Counted from the stretch's first letter, positions 1 to 5,795 are shown. The stretch is 10,933 nucleotides of DNA from Gemmatimonadales bacterium (GCA_030608825.1 JAUWDL010000016.1:1-10933), one strand, 5' to 3'. Notes: generated by a model from the sequence alone, not told the origin. A program made the numbers and translations.

Positions 1-172
1 GGGGATGGGCCTGGCGATCGCCTATCGAGCCGTCCAGGCCCACGGGGGGGTGCTCCTGGCGAGCTCCGAGCCGGGTAAGGGAGCCACCTTCTCCATCATT
101 ATCCCGCGTCGTGATCTCGAGAACCGGCTCTCCGAGATCCAATCACCCGAACCCGTGACGAGCGAGCTATGA
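1..172 (+). CDS. pilS: Sensor histidine kinase, C-terminal end (PilS-like, partial)
   Basis: This is the last 56 codons of a gene that begins before the window, read from base 2 to the TGA at 170-172. The translation holds the end of a GHKL ATPase domain. It has a G2-type box ([16 protein letters not shown]) followed by [15 protein letters not shown], the strand pattern that closes histidine kinase catalytic domains. The His-box, N box and sensory part lie outside the window. Its stop overlaps the next gene's start in an ATGA junction, so kinase and regulator are translationally coupled and almost certainly cognate partners. The kinase would autophosphorylate and pass the phosphate to the regulator's receiver Asp. 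The name PilS rests on context (PilR-like regulator, then pilA), not on sensor-domain sequence; the fragment alone could belong to any NtrB-like kinase. Confidence 0.85.
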   Translation, partial: GMGLAIAYRAVQAHGGVLLASSEPGKGATFSIIIPRRDLENRLSEIQSPEPVTSEL

Positions 173-1536
173 GCCAGAAACCGGTACTCCTGTTGATCGA
201 TGATGAGCAGAGCGTCCACGACGCCCTCGGAGTTCTTCTCAAGGATGAAGGGTTCGACGTGGTTTCCGCGCTAACGGGCACGGATGGGCTGGACAGGTTC
301 CAGGAGATGAAGCCCGACATCGTGCTCAGCGACATCCGAATGCCGAAGATGACCGGCGTCGACGTGCTTCAGGAGATCCGCGAGCGAGACCCGAGCACAC
401 CCGTCGTCCTCCTCACGGCGCAGGCATCCCTGCAGTCCGCGATTCAGGCGGTGAACCTGGGTGCGACCCACTATGTGCAGAAGCCGTGGGTGAACGAGGA
501 ACTGCTGGCTGTCCTACGCCGCTCGCTCTCCTACGGCGTTGTGGCGCGCGAGAACACTCGCCTCAAGAAGGAGCTGCGAAAGCGGGACACCCACGACGTC
601 CTGCGGCCGATCGGCCAGAGCTCGAGTTTCAGGAAGGCGCTCGATCTGGCCGAAGCGGTGGCGGCCAGCGACTCCACGATCCTGCTTCGCGGCGAGAGCG
701 GAAGCGGAAAGGAGGTGTTCGCGCGCTACATCCACGAGCTTTCCGAGCGCTCGGACCGGCGCTTCCTGTCCTTGAACTGTGCGGCGCTCCCCGAAGGTCT
801 GCTGGAGTCCGAGCTCTTCGGTCACGTGAAGGGCTCGTTCACAGGCGCCGTCCGCGACAAGGAAGGGCTCTTCGTGGCCGCATCCACCGGGAGCTTTTTC
901 CTGGACGAGGTCGGGGAGATGGCGCCCTCCACCCAGGTGAAGCTGCTCCGGGTGCTGCAAGAGCGGGAGGTGATACCGGTGGGCTCCACGAAGGCGGTGG
1001 CCGTTGACGTGCGGTTGATTGCGGCGACCAATCGTAATCTCGAGAGGGACATCGAGCAGGGGCGCTTCCGCCGCGACCTCTACTACCGGCTGAATGTGAT
1101 CTCGGTGGAGATCCCGGCGCTCAGAGAACGAGAGGAAGACGTTCCGTTGTTGGCCGAGCATTTCCTGGCGCGGCACGGCGAAAAAGATGATTCGGCTCCG
1201 ACAAAGCTTTCGGCCGACGCGATGACGATCCTCCAAGCTTACAACTGGCCCGGCAACGTTCGAGAGCTGGAAAACGTGGTCGAGCGCGCCGTGGTTCTGA
1301 CATCCGGCGCGACGATCGACGCGAGCGCTCTCCCGACTCGACTCAAGGAGCCGCCGTCGGTTCCCCTCGTTCAGGAGACGTCGCCGGCGAACCCGAGCCT
1401 GGAGGTCATCGAGCGGGCGTACATCGAGCACGTTCTCAAGGCGGAGGCCGGCAACAAGACCCGTGCGGCCGAGGTGTTGGGGATCGACCCCAGTACGCTG
1501 TATCGGAAGATCAAGAGGTACGAACTGGAGGCCTGA
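169..1536 (+). CDS. pilR: Sigma-54-dependent response regulator, NtrC family (PilR-like)
   Basis: A 455-residue, full-length three-domain activator. The receiver domain (about 1-120) has the acidic pair D11/D12, phospho-acceptor D55 (in LSDIRMP), T83 and K105. The AAA+ domain (about 147-385) has Walker A GESGSGKE at 175-182, the sigma-54 contact loop GSFTGA at 222-227 (usual form GAFTGA), Walker B FFLDEVGE at 243-250, [11 protein letters not shown] with the arginine finger, and the sensor II motif WPGNVRE from residue 360. The last 40 residues form a Fis-type helix-turn-helix ([21 protein letters not shown]). The protein should bind an upstream enhancer and use ATP to remodel sigma-54 polymerase. 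The start is fixed by the ATGA overlap with the kinase stop. pilA, with a -24/-12 promoter, follows directly, as in PilS-PilR-pilA systems; that pairing is the basis for the symbol. Other NtrC-family names cannot be excluded from the protein alone. Confidence 0.9.
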   Translation: MSQKPVLLLIDDEQSVHDALGVLLKDEGFDVVSALTGTDGLDRFQEMKPDIVLSDIRMPKMTGVDVLQEIRERDPSTPVVLLTAQASLQSAIQAVNLGATHYVQKPWVNEELLAVLRRSLSYGVVARENTRLKKELRKRDTHDVLRPIGQSSSFRKALDLAEAVAASDSTILLRGESGSGKEVFARYIHELSERSDRRFLSLNCAALPEGLLESELFGHVKGSFTGAVRDKEGLFVAASTGSFFLDEVGEMAPSTQVKLLRVLQEREVIPVGSTKAVAVDVRLIAATNRNLERDIEQGRFRRDLYYRLNVISVEIPALREREEDVPLLAEHFLARHGEKDDSAPTKLSADAMTILQAYNWPGNVRELENVVERAVVLTSGATIDASALPTRLKEPPSVPLVQETSPANPSLEVIERAYIEHVLKAEAGNKTRAAEVLGIDPSTLYRKIKRYELEA

Positions 1537-1549
1537 GACCGGCGCTTCG

Positions 1550-1571
1550 GGGGAGCGCTTCGACGCTTCCC
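1550..1571 (+). other. Hairpin after pilR (weak terminator candidate)
   Basis: GGGGAGCG (1550-1557) pairs with CGCTTCCC (1564-1571) through eight base pairs, one of them G-U, around the loop CTTCGA. It begins 13 bases after the pilR stop. No T-run follows, so it is not a classical intrinsic terminator. It could protect the pilSR mRNA 3' end or be incidental in GC-rich sequence. Confidence 0.3.
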
Positions 1572-1602
1572 GGCCAGGGCCATGTGCTGCCATGGGGATT
1601 CT

Positions 1603-1636
1603 TTGCAGGAGGGCCGTCACTCCTTGCATCCTGCAA
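1603..1636 (+). promoter_or_regulatory. Candidate PilR enhancer site (TTGCA cluster)
   Basis: Three copies of one pentamer lie upstream of the pilA promoter: TTGCA at 1603-1607, TTGCA at 1624-1628 and its complement TGCAA at 1632-1636. The last two form a perfect dyad, TTGCATCCTGCAA, centred on 1630. The first copy lies 21 bases before the second, two helical turns, so it is on the same face. The dyad centre is about 83 bases upstream of the predicted transcription start, the distance at which NtrC-type activators usually bind. The Fis-type helix-turn-helix of the adjacent regulator would bind such a dyad. The assignment to PilR is inference; the symmetry and spacing are directly visible. Confidence 0.5.
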
Positions 1637-1686
1637 CGAGGACCGGCTGCTCCTGTCACAACCGGGTTCGCTGAACACGCCATAAC

Positions 1687-1701
1687 TGGCTGTATCACTG
1701 C
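1687..1701 (+). promoter_or_regulatory. Sigma-54 (-24/-12) promoter of pilA
   Basis: TGGCTGTATCACTGC matches the sigma-54 consensus TGGCAC-N5-TTGC at TGGC and TGC. The invariant GG (1688-1689) and GC (1700-1701) are separated by exactly ten bases, as required. The predicted start is near 1713, giving a leader of about 108 bases. It is preceded by a candidate enhancer and by the gene for a sigma-54 activator, which makes the call much stronger than the match alone. A sigma-70-like -10 hexamer, TATACT at 1706-1711, sits just downstream but has no convincing -35 element, so a second weak promoter is possible but unsupported. Confidence 0.7.
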
Positions 1702-1712
1702 GTCTTATACTC

Positions 1713-1820
1713 CTTTCACGCGCAGGGCATAGCAGTTGCCCTTTCAGGGCGACGGTAAGAGCGCTTCCCCGCCGCCAACACCGCGATCGGCAGGGTCAAA
1801 CAGCAACAGGAGAGATTAGA
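1713..1820 (+). promoter_or_regulatory. Structured pilA leader, possible GEMM-I (c-di-GMP-type) aptamer
   Basis: CACGCGCAGGGCA at 1717-1729 differs at one of 13 positions from CACGCACAGGGCA, the conserved 5' core of GEMM-I riboswitches as I recall it from the Vibrio cholerae Vc2 aptamer. Next come a hairpin (GTTGCCCT 1735-1742 pairing with AGGGCGAC 1746-1753, loop TTC), then GACGGTAAGAGC (compare GACGCAAAGCC), then a CCG-CC-AA-ACC stretch, in aptamer order. About 90 bases separate the core from the ribosome site AGGAGAG (1808-1814), enough for a GEMM-I aptamer. TGCCCT (1737-1742) can also pair with AGGGCA (1724-1729), so two folds compete. I could not draw the full GEMM-I helices: the helix expected to close the core is weak and no GNRA loop is present. 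The riboswitch identity is therefore tentative. Confidence 0.35.
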
Positions 1821-2225
1821 ATGCTCCGCGAGAAACTCCACGACTCGAAAGGCTTCACGCTCATCGAGCTGCTGATCGTGGTGGTGATTATCGGCATTCT
1901 GGCCGCGATCGCCATTCCGCAGTTCGCGAGCACCAAGGAAAAGGCGTACGACGCGTCCGCGAAGACCGACACGCGGAACATGATGGCTGCCCAGGAAGGG
2001 CACTTCTCCAACAACAACGAATACTGGGGCGGTAGCGTCAGCGCCGCCACGGACGGTGGGACCGCCGACATGGGTGGCGACACCTTCCGCGCCAGCCCGA
2101 ACGTGGCCATCACGGCGACCTCCGCCACCAACGGCTACACGATCGAGGCGTCGCATAGCGCCTCAGGGACGAGTTGGTGCGTCGACACGACCCCCGGCTC
2201 GAACGCGAGCGTGCACAGCTGCTAG
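1821..2225 (+). CDS. pilA: Major type IV pilin PilA
   Basis: A 134-residue type IVa prepilin, the subunit polymerised into the pilus fibre. An 11-residue leader ends in KG; prepilin peptidase would cut at G11/F12 and methylate F12. The mature N-terminus, FTLIELLIVVVIIGILAAIA, is the canonical membrane-embedded helix, with the invariant Glu5 at precursor residue 16. The mature chain is 123 residues, short for a type IVa pilin. The tail is rich in Ser, Thr and Gly and ends with C120 and C134, a probable disulfide-closed D-region holding the sequon N128-A-S130. AGGAGAG lies seven bases before the ATG. The gene stands alone between a sigma-54 promoter and a strong terminator, as expected for an abundant, separately controlled subunit. 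The KEKAYDASAKTDTRN stretch resembles pilins I associate with Gemmatimonadota. Confidence 0.96.
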   Translation: MLREKLHDSKGFTLIELLIVVVIIGILAAIAIPQFASTKEKAYDASAKTDTRNMMAAQEGHFSNNNEYWGGSVSAATDGGTADMGGDTFRASPNVAITATSATNGYTIEASHSASGTSWCVDTTPGSNASVHSC

Positions 2226-2244
2226 CCTGACGGGGAAGCGTGGT

Positions 2245-2293
2245 CTCGGCTCGGCGGCCGAGGCGAGAGGGCCGGCCGTGCGCCGGTCGGCCC
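2245..2293 (+). other. Two tandem hairpins in the pilA 3' UTR
   Basis: Hairpin A: CTCGGCTCGG (2245-2254) pairs with CCGAGGCGAG (2258-2267), with one internal mismatch and loop CGG. Hairpin B: GGGCCGGCCG (2269-2278) pairs with CGGTCGGCCC (2284-2293), with one G-U pair and loop TGCGC. Only one base separates them, and the terminator hairpin starts eight bases later. Stacked GC hairpins at a 3' end can block 3'-to-5' exonucleases, which would fit a long-lived pilin transcript. That role is inference. Confidence 0.5.
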
Positions 2294-2300
2294 CGGCTCG

Positions 2301-2337
2301 AGAGGCGTGGCGGTATGACCGCCGCGCCTCTTTCTTT
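2301..2337 (+). terminator. Rho-independent terminator of pilA
   Basis: AGAGGCGTGGCGGT (2301-2314) pairs with ACCGCCGCGCCTCT (2318-2331) as a 14-bp stem with a single G-U pair and the loop ATG. It runs straight into TTTCTTT (2331-2337). It lies 76 bases after the pilA stop and 84 before the next start codon, so it isolates pilA from the downstream genes. Confidence 0.9.
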
Positions 2338-2420
2338 ATGCGGTCTCTTGTGCGGCCGGGTGCCCTCCTGCGATCAGGGCTCCGCGACGGTTCCCGGCCC
2401 CGAACGGATCGAGAGTCGTG

Positions 2421-3671
2421 ATGTCGGAGCGGCCGGAAAGTTCTCGGAGTGTGATCGCGATCGGAGCCGTCGTTCTCCTCGGCGCCGCCTTCCTGTGGGA
2501 GGTGCTCTCGCTGACCGGCGTTCCCATCGCCCGGGACATGCAGCTCTTCTTCATTCCCCAACGCCATCTGCTCTGGACGTCCCTGCAGACAGGGCACCTG
2601 CCACTGTGGACGCCCTTCCTCGGTAACGGGACACCGCTCCTCGCCAACTTCCAGTCCGGTGCCTTCTATCCGCCGAACTGGGTCTACGCCGTCTCGCCGT
2701 TCTTCGAGGCGTTCAACGGCCTCCTGGTGCTTCATTTCATCTTTGGTGGCGTGTTCATGTACCTGTTCGGCCGCGCCGCCGACTTTGGCCGTTCCTCGGC
2801 CGGCGCGGCGGCCATCGCGTACATGCTTGGCGGCTACTTCGTGTCGCTCACCAACCTGTTGAACGTCCTGCAAGCCGCCGCCTGGGCTCCTGCGGTCTGC
2901 TGGGCGATCCTTCTTCATGCGCAATCGCGTTCGGCCAGGTCCTTCGCCCTTCTGGTGGCCGTCCTCTGGCTGGCGTTCATCGCCGGCGAGCCCCTCACCT
3001 TCGCGCTGGCCGTCGCCCTCGGCGGCGGCTACGGAATCGTGAGGTGCCGGCGAGGCCGCTCGCGCCGTGGTGCACTCACCCTGATCATCTCTCTGACCCT
3101 GGCCGGAATCCTGATCGGAGGCTTGGCGGCGATGCAGGTGCTTCCCACCGCCGAGTTCGTGTCGGAGTCCGACCGGGCCGGGGGTCTGAGCTACGAGGAA
3201 TCCGAACGGTATCACCTGGAACCGGTCCGTTTGATCCACCTGGCCGTGCCGCCCGAGTACGGCGACCCGGTCTATCGCTTCGGCCGCAAGGCTATGCTCG
3301 TGACCGTCGAGCCCTGGCTCTTTTCGGTCTACCTGGGCGCCGTGGCTCTCGTGCTGATCGCGGCCGCACGCCTGGATCGTGAGCGGCGTCTGGAATCGCT
3401 ATACTGGGCAGCCGTCGGGGCACTGGGGCTCATCCTGTCTCTGGGTGACGCGACCCCTCTCTACGGGTTCCTGTATCGTCACCTCCCCGGCTTTGCCTCT
3501 TTCCGCTTCCCCGAGCGTTTTCTCTTTCTGACCGGGTTCTCGGCAGCGATGCTGGCCGCCACCGGTCTGTCGGCGCTGCGCGCGGTTCGGCGACGCGTCC
3601 GCCTCGATGGCGTGCTGGGAATCGGGGCTCTGGCCATCGTGACCGGAATCCCCATAGCCTGGTCAGTCTAA
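2421..3671 (+). CDS. N-terminal half of split YfhO-like protein (GT-C-like membrane domain)
   Basis: A 416-residue open frame with about ten hydrophobic helices. The first spans residues 11-30. After it comes a loop with the family-typical acidic ARDMQLFFIPQ and then LPLWTPFLGNGTPLLANFQ and FYPPNW, motifs shared by YfhO-like glycosyltransferases, in which an Asp of this first loop is the proposed catalytic residue. PEYGDP and LPGFASFRFPERF are further family-like loops. The frame ends in a hydrophobic helix (GIGALAIVTGIPIAWSV) immediately before TAA. ATG 2421 is preferred to GTG 2418. The ribosome site is weak (GAGAG at 2411-2415), and no clear promoter is visible in the 80 bases after the terminator. 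If the TAA is real, this truncated membrane domain would be made without its periplasmic partner. Confidence 0.75.
   Translation: MSERPESSRSVIAIGAVVLLGAAFLWEVLSLTGVPIARDMQLFFIPQRHLLWTSLQTGHLPLWTPFLGNGTPLLANFQSGAFYPPNWVYAVSPFFEAFNGLLVLHFIFGGVFMYLFGRAADFGRSSAGAAAIAYMLGGYFVSLTNLLNVLQAAAWAPAVCWAILLHAQSRSARSFALLVAVLWLAFIAGEPLTFALAVALGGGYGIVRCRRGRSRRGALTLIISLTLAGILIGGLAAMQVLPTAEFVSESDRAGGLSYEESERYHLEPVRLIHLAVPPEYGDPVYRFGRKAMLVTVEPWLFSVYLGAVALVLIAAARLDRERRLESLYWAAVGALGLILSLGDATPLYGFLYRHLPGFASFRFPERFLFLTGFSAAMLAATGLSALRAVRRRVRLDGVLGIGALAIVTGIPIAWSV
3669..3671 (+). other. In-frame TAA splitting the YfhO-like gene
   Basis: Codons read TGG TCA GTC TAA GCG GAA CCG CTG AGA GTG TGG, with protein-like sequence of the same family continuing after the stop. 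TAA is the most efficient stop in most bacteria and is followed here by G, so readthrough is unlikely. The nearest in-frame restart is GTG 3687, with no well-spaced ribosome site. Confidence 0.85.
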
Positions 3672-3686
3672 GCGGAACCGCTGAGA

Positions 3687-4868
3687 GTGTGGGGGGAGGC
3701 TCATCTGCCCGAGGCTCCCTTCTTCCAGAACTTCGCCTTCGCGCACGCCATGTGGGCGGGCAACCTGTGGCGGATCGCCGTGTTGGTGGCGATGGCGCTC
3801 CTCGTCATCACGCTCTACAGGCGGGGAGTCTTCCGCGAATCGCTGCTCGTCGCACTCTTGCTGGGTCTCTTGACGCTCGACTTGTGGACCGCACACCGTC
3901 AGCTGACGCCGGTGGCCGACCGCAGCTTCTTCGAGGAGGCGCCCGTTCTGGCGAGCCTCGTGCCCTTCGAGGCGCTGCGGACCGATTACCGGTATCGCGC
4001 CAGCCCGTTCGACGAGGACATCACCCGTTTCCACACGCTGCCCGGCCTCTCCCTGGAGTCGGAGAAGTGGACCTGGCAGCAGACGGTCCAGCCGAACCTC
4101 GGCGCGCTGCATGGAATCCTCACGCACGACTCCGGAGATGCGATTCACCTGTCGCGGGGGGTCGACCAATCGACCTTCCTCGCCATGCTTCCCGACGAGA
4201 GCCGCTGGCGCGTTCTTCGACTCGCGAGCGTTCGCTGGGTCTACAGCTTCCACGGCTTCGAGCGGGATCTCTACGGGAGCCGCACGCGGCTCGACTCGCT
4301 CCCCGGCTTCGTGTACGAGTTGAGGGATCCACTGCCCCGCGCGTACCTGGCCGAGGAGGCGGTGCTCGTCGATGAGGAGATCGAGGCGTTCAACGCGTCG
4401 ATCACGCGCGAGTTCGATCCGCGCCGCCAGGTGGCGCTGCTCGCAGCGGAGGCAGCGGAGGCCGGTCTTCTGCCCGAGCGGGCTCGCGTCGGTGCACCCG
4501 ATGACGGCGGCGACTCCGCTTATCAGCCGGCCGCTGAGATCGTTGCCGACGAAGGGACGGAGATCCGAATCTCGGTGTCGCCGACGGTGGCGGGATATCT
4601 GGTGCTGACCGACTCCGACTACCCGGGCTGGAGTGCCCACGTGGACGGAGAGGAGCGGCCGATCCTGTTGGCCAACTACTTCTACCGGGCCGTTCCGGTG
4701 CGCCCGGGCGACCGCGAGGTGGTCTTCACCTACCGGTCTCGCCCGTTCGAGCTCGGCCGCCTGGTCTCGGCCGCGACGCTCGTTACCCTGCTCATCGGGC
4801 TCGGACTCGTTCCAGTGATGCGTCGGCGGATGCCAGCCGGGTCGCGCGGAGGTACCCCGGCCGAATAG
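3687..4868 (+). CDS. C-terminal half of split YfhO-like protein (periplasmic domain)
   Basis: If translated from GTG 3687 this piece is 393 residues; family sequence actually continues back to base 3672. Two membrane helices (about 28-44 and 52-65) are followed by a soluble domain of some 270 residues and a last membrane helix near the C-terminus (VSAATLVTLLIGLGLV). The soluble domain holds the hallmark of YfhO-like proteins: LTDSDYPGWSAHVDG, with Y312-P-G-W315 and V319-D-G321, then a NYFYRAVPV strand and VFTYRS. The start is uncertain because GAGAG at 3683-3687 overlaps the GTG, so independent translation is doubtful. I treat this as the detached end of the upstream gene rather than a separate protein. 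A 59-base gap leads to the minor pilin genes. Confidence 0.65.
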   Translation: MWGEAHLPEAPFFQNFAFAHAMWAGNLWRIAVLVAMALLVITLYRRGVFRESLLVALLLGLLTLDLWTAHRQLTPVADRSFFEEAPVLASLVPFEALRTDYRYRASPFDEDITRFHTLPGLSLESEKWTWQQTVQPNLGALHGILTHDSGDAIHLSRGVDQSTFLAMLPDESRWRVLRLASVRWVYSFHGFERDLYGSRTRLDSLPGFVYELRDPLPRAYLAEEAVLVDEEIEAFNASITREFDPRRQVALLAAEAAEAGLLPERARVGAPDDGGDSAYQPAAEIVADEGTEIRISVSPTVAGYLVLTDSDYPGWSAHVDGEERPILLANYFYRAVPVRPGDREVVFTYRSRPFELGRLVSAATLVTLLIGLGLVPVMRRRMPAGSRGGTPAE

Positions 4869-4927
4869 GAGAGCTCGAGGGAGCCGGCGGTTGATCGGGA
4901 CTTGAGAGGCTCTCCGATCCTCGTTCC

Positions 4928-5374
4928 ATGCAGCTCACGACGTCCAGTGCCGGCTTCACGCTTCTCCGGCTTCTTGTCGCGATCGCGCTCCTGGGGATGG
5001 CTCTTACCGGATCCATCTCAGGCGTGCGCTCTCTGGCCGGAAGCGCGGAGCTCGCGGGCGCGTCTCGAGTCGTCCGAGGCCACCTCGTCTACGCCCGCAC
5101 GGTGGCCATCGCACGACGCGAGGTCGTCGAGCTCACGCTGACTCCGACGGGCGAGCTTCTTCTCGTCGACTCACGAGACTCCGTGGTTCGTCGCACGCCC
5201 CTGCTGGGCGTCGACGGCTTTCATCTCGATTCGGCGAGCCTTCGGCCCGCCACGCTCAGGTTCAACGCTCGCGGCCAGGCTGCCCCGGGAAGCGTCTACC
5301 TTCACGGCAGACGGTCTGGCGTCCGACTGGTGCTGAACTTCGTCGGCCGGGTTCGAGAGGAGAAGCTCCAGTGA
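4928..5374 (+). CDS. Minor pilin, FimT/GspH-like, lacking Glu5
   Basis: A 148-residue prepilin. A nine-residue leader MQLTTSSAG precedes FTLLRLLVAIALLGMAL, so prepilin peptidase should cut at G9/F10. The body follows the FimT/GspH pattern: a helix with RVVRGHLVYARTVAIARREVV, then beta-strands including RFNARGQAAPGSVYLHGR and VRLVLNFVGRVR near the end. These proteins help prime pilus assembly at the inner membrane. Unusually, mature residue 5 is Arg (CGG at 4967-4969) where nearly all type IV pilins have Glu. The same loss is known for tip-type GspK/PilX subunits but is not expected in this family. Start ATG 4928 has only a distant GAGAGG (4904-4909), so initiation may be weak. The stop overlaps the next gene's GTG in a GTGA junction. 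Confidence 0.82.
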   Translation: MQLTTSSAGFTLLRLLVAIALLGMALTGSISGVRSLAGSAELAGASRVVRGHLVYARTVAIARREVVELTLTPTGELLLVDSRDSVVRRTPLLGVDGFHLDSASLRPATLRFNARGQAAPGSVYLHGRRSGVRLVLNFVGRVREEKLQ

Positions 5375-5795
5375 CCGGATCCTCTCCGTTGGGCCCGGAG
5401 GGTGCGGCCTGATCGAGGTAATCGTGGCGCTGACGGTCCTCTCGGTCGGCCTGCTGGCCACCGCCGGCCTCGTGCGCGCCGTCTCTCAAATGGCCGACCA
5501 GGCACGTGCCGAAGGCGATGCGGCCCTCCTCGCGCAGCAGGGGATCGAGGCGGCGCTCTCGGAGCGCGCGCCGGCACCCTCCTCGCGCGAGGATACGCTC
5601 CACTTCGGAGGTCGGGAGTACGCCGTCGGGATCACTCTAGAGGCTGCGGGACCGGCGCTCGAACGCATACGGATAGACGTGGTCCAGGTCGGCCCGCCCG
5701 GCTTCGGCAGCGGCCTGCCGCGCGTCCGGTCCTATGGGACCCGCCGCCGAAGTCCTCTGCCCCGATTGGCGCCCGCCGCCAGCGCCAACCCGTGA
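5371..5795 (+). CDS. Minor pilin, PilV-like, frameshifted at its 5' end
   Basis: From 5337 to 5795 one frame encodes GGCGLIEVIVALTVLSVGLLATAGL, a PilV-type prepilin N-terminus (cleavage G/C, Glu5 present), and a further 105 or so residues rich in Ala and Arg. No ATG, GTG or TTG lies in that frame between the TGA at 5334 and the motif. The natural start is GTG 5371, eight bases after GAGAGGAG (5355-5362) and overlapping the previous stop as GTGA. It opens a different frame that ends at TGA 5410-5412. A -1 shift, or one missing base, between 5371 and about 5405 joins the two and gives an 11-residue leader, MTGSSPLGPGG. A simple gene caller would start at GTG 5424 and lose the cleavage site. The 3' end overlaps the PilW-like start as GTGA. 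Either the read has an indel, the gene is broken, or frameshifting occurs. Confidence 0.7.
5382..5402 (+). other. Hairpin with GGGCCCG heptamer at the minor-pilin frame junction
   Basis: CTCTCCG (5382-5388) can pair with CGGAGGG (5396-5402), seven pairs with one G-U. GGGCCCG at 5391-5397 overlaps its loop and right arm and reads G GGC CCG in the frame set by GTG 5371, the X-XXY-YYZ arrangement needed for -1 tandem slippage. Slipping here leads exactly into the prepilin frame. Such heptamers are common by chance in GC-rich DNA, and strong G/C codon pairs slip poorly, so function is unproven. Confidence 0.25.

Larger units (their letters stand above)
2421..4868 (+). pseudogene. YfhO-family membrane protein gene split by an in-frame stop codon
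   Basis: One reading frame runs from ATG 2421 (or GTG 2418) to the TAG at 4866-4868 and is interrupted only by TAA at 3669-3671. Ignoring that codon gives about 815 residues, close to the usual length of the YfhO family (PF09586): an N-terminal many-helix GT-C-like membrane part and a C-terminal periplasmic domain. Neither half is plausible alone, since the stop falls just after a membrane helix in the middle of the fold. There is no frameshift, and composition and coding quality are equal on both sides, so the lesion is either recent or a base-calling error. TAA is not a known selenocysteine or pyrrolysine codon. YfhO proteins transfer sugars at the outer face of the membrane (known for lipoteichoic acid in Firmicutes). 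The acceptor here is unknown; the position after pilA invites a surface or pilin glycosylation hypothesis. Confidence 0.75.

Noticed and set aside
514..1698. Minus-strand open frame of 394 codons
   Set aside because: Antisense to pilR; no recognisable domain, and the + strand encodes a complete activator.
1706..1711. TATACT as a sigma-70 -10 element for pilA
   Set aside because: No convincing -35 at 16-18 bases; the -24/-12 elements with exact spacing explain the promoter better.
2163..3239. Minus-strand open frame of 358 codons
   Set aside because: Runs through the pilA terminator and opposite the YfhO-like gene; low-complexity, charged translation without motifs.
3669..3671. Recoding of TAA as an amino acid
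   Set aside because: Known recoding uses UGA or UAG; TAA is used as a stop here and no selenocysteine-type element is visible.
3671..3682. AGCGG-AA-CCGCT inverted repeat as a terminator
   Set aside because: Five-bp stem with a two-base loop and no T-run; too small to fold or terminate.
3663..4640. Minus-strand open frame of 325 codons
   Set aside because: Antisense to the YfhO-like periplasmic domain; no motifs.
4904..4914. GAGAGGCTCTC palindrome before the FimT/GspH-like gene as an operator
   Set aside because: Short, single copy and without a nearby promoter; it may only contribute a weak ribosome site.
5402..5791. Upstream extension of the PilW-like frame to 420 codons
   Set aside because: It is out-of-frame reading of the PilV-like gene; the prepilin leader requires the start near GTG 5792.
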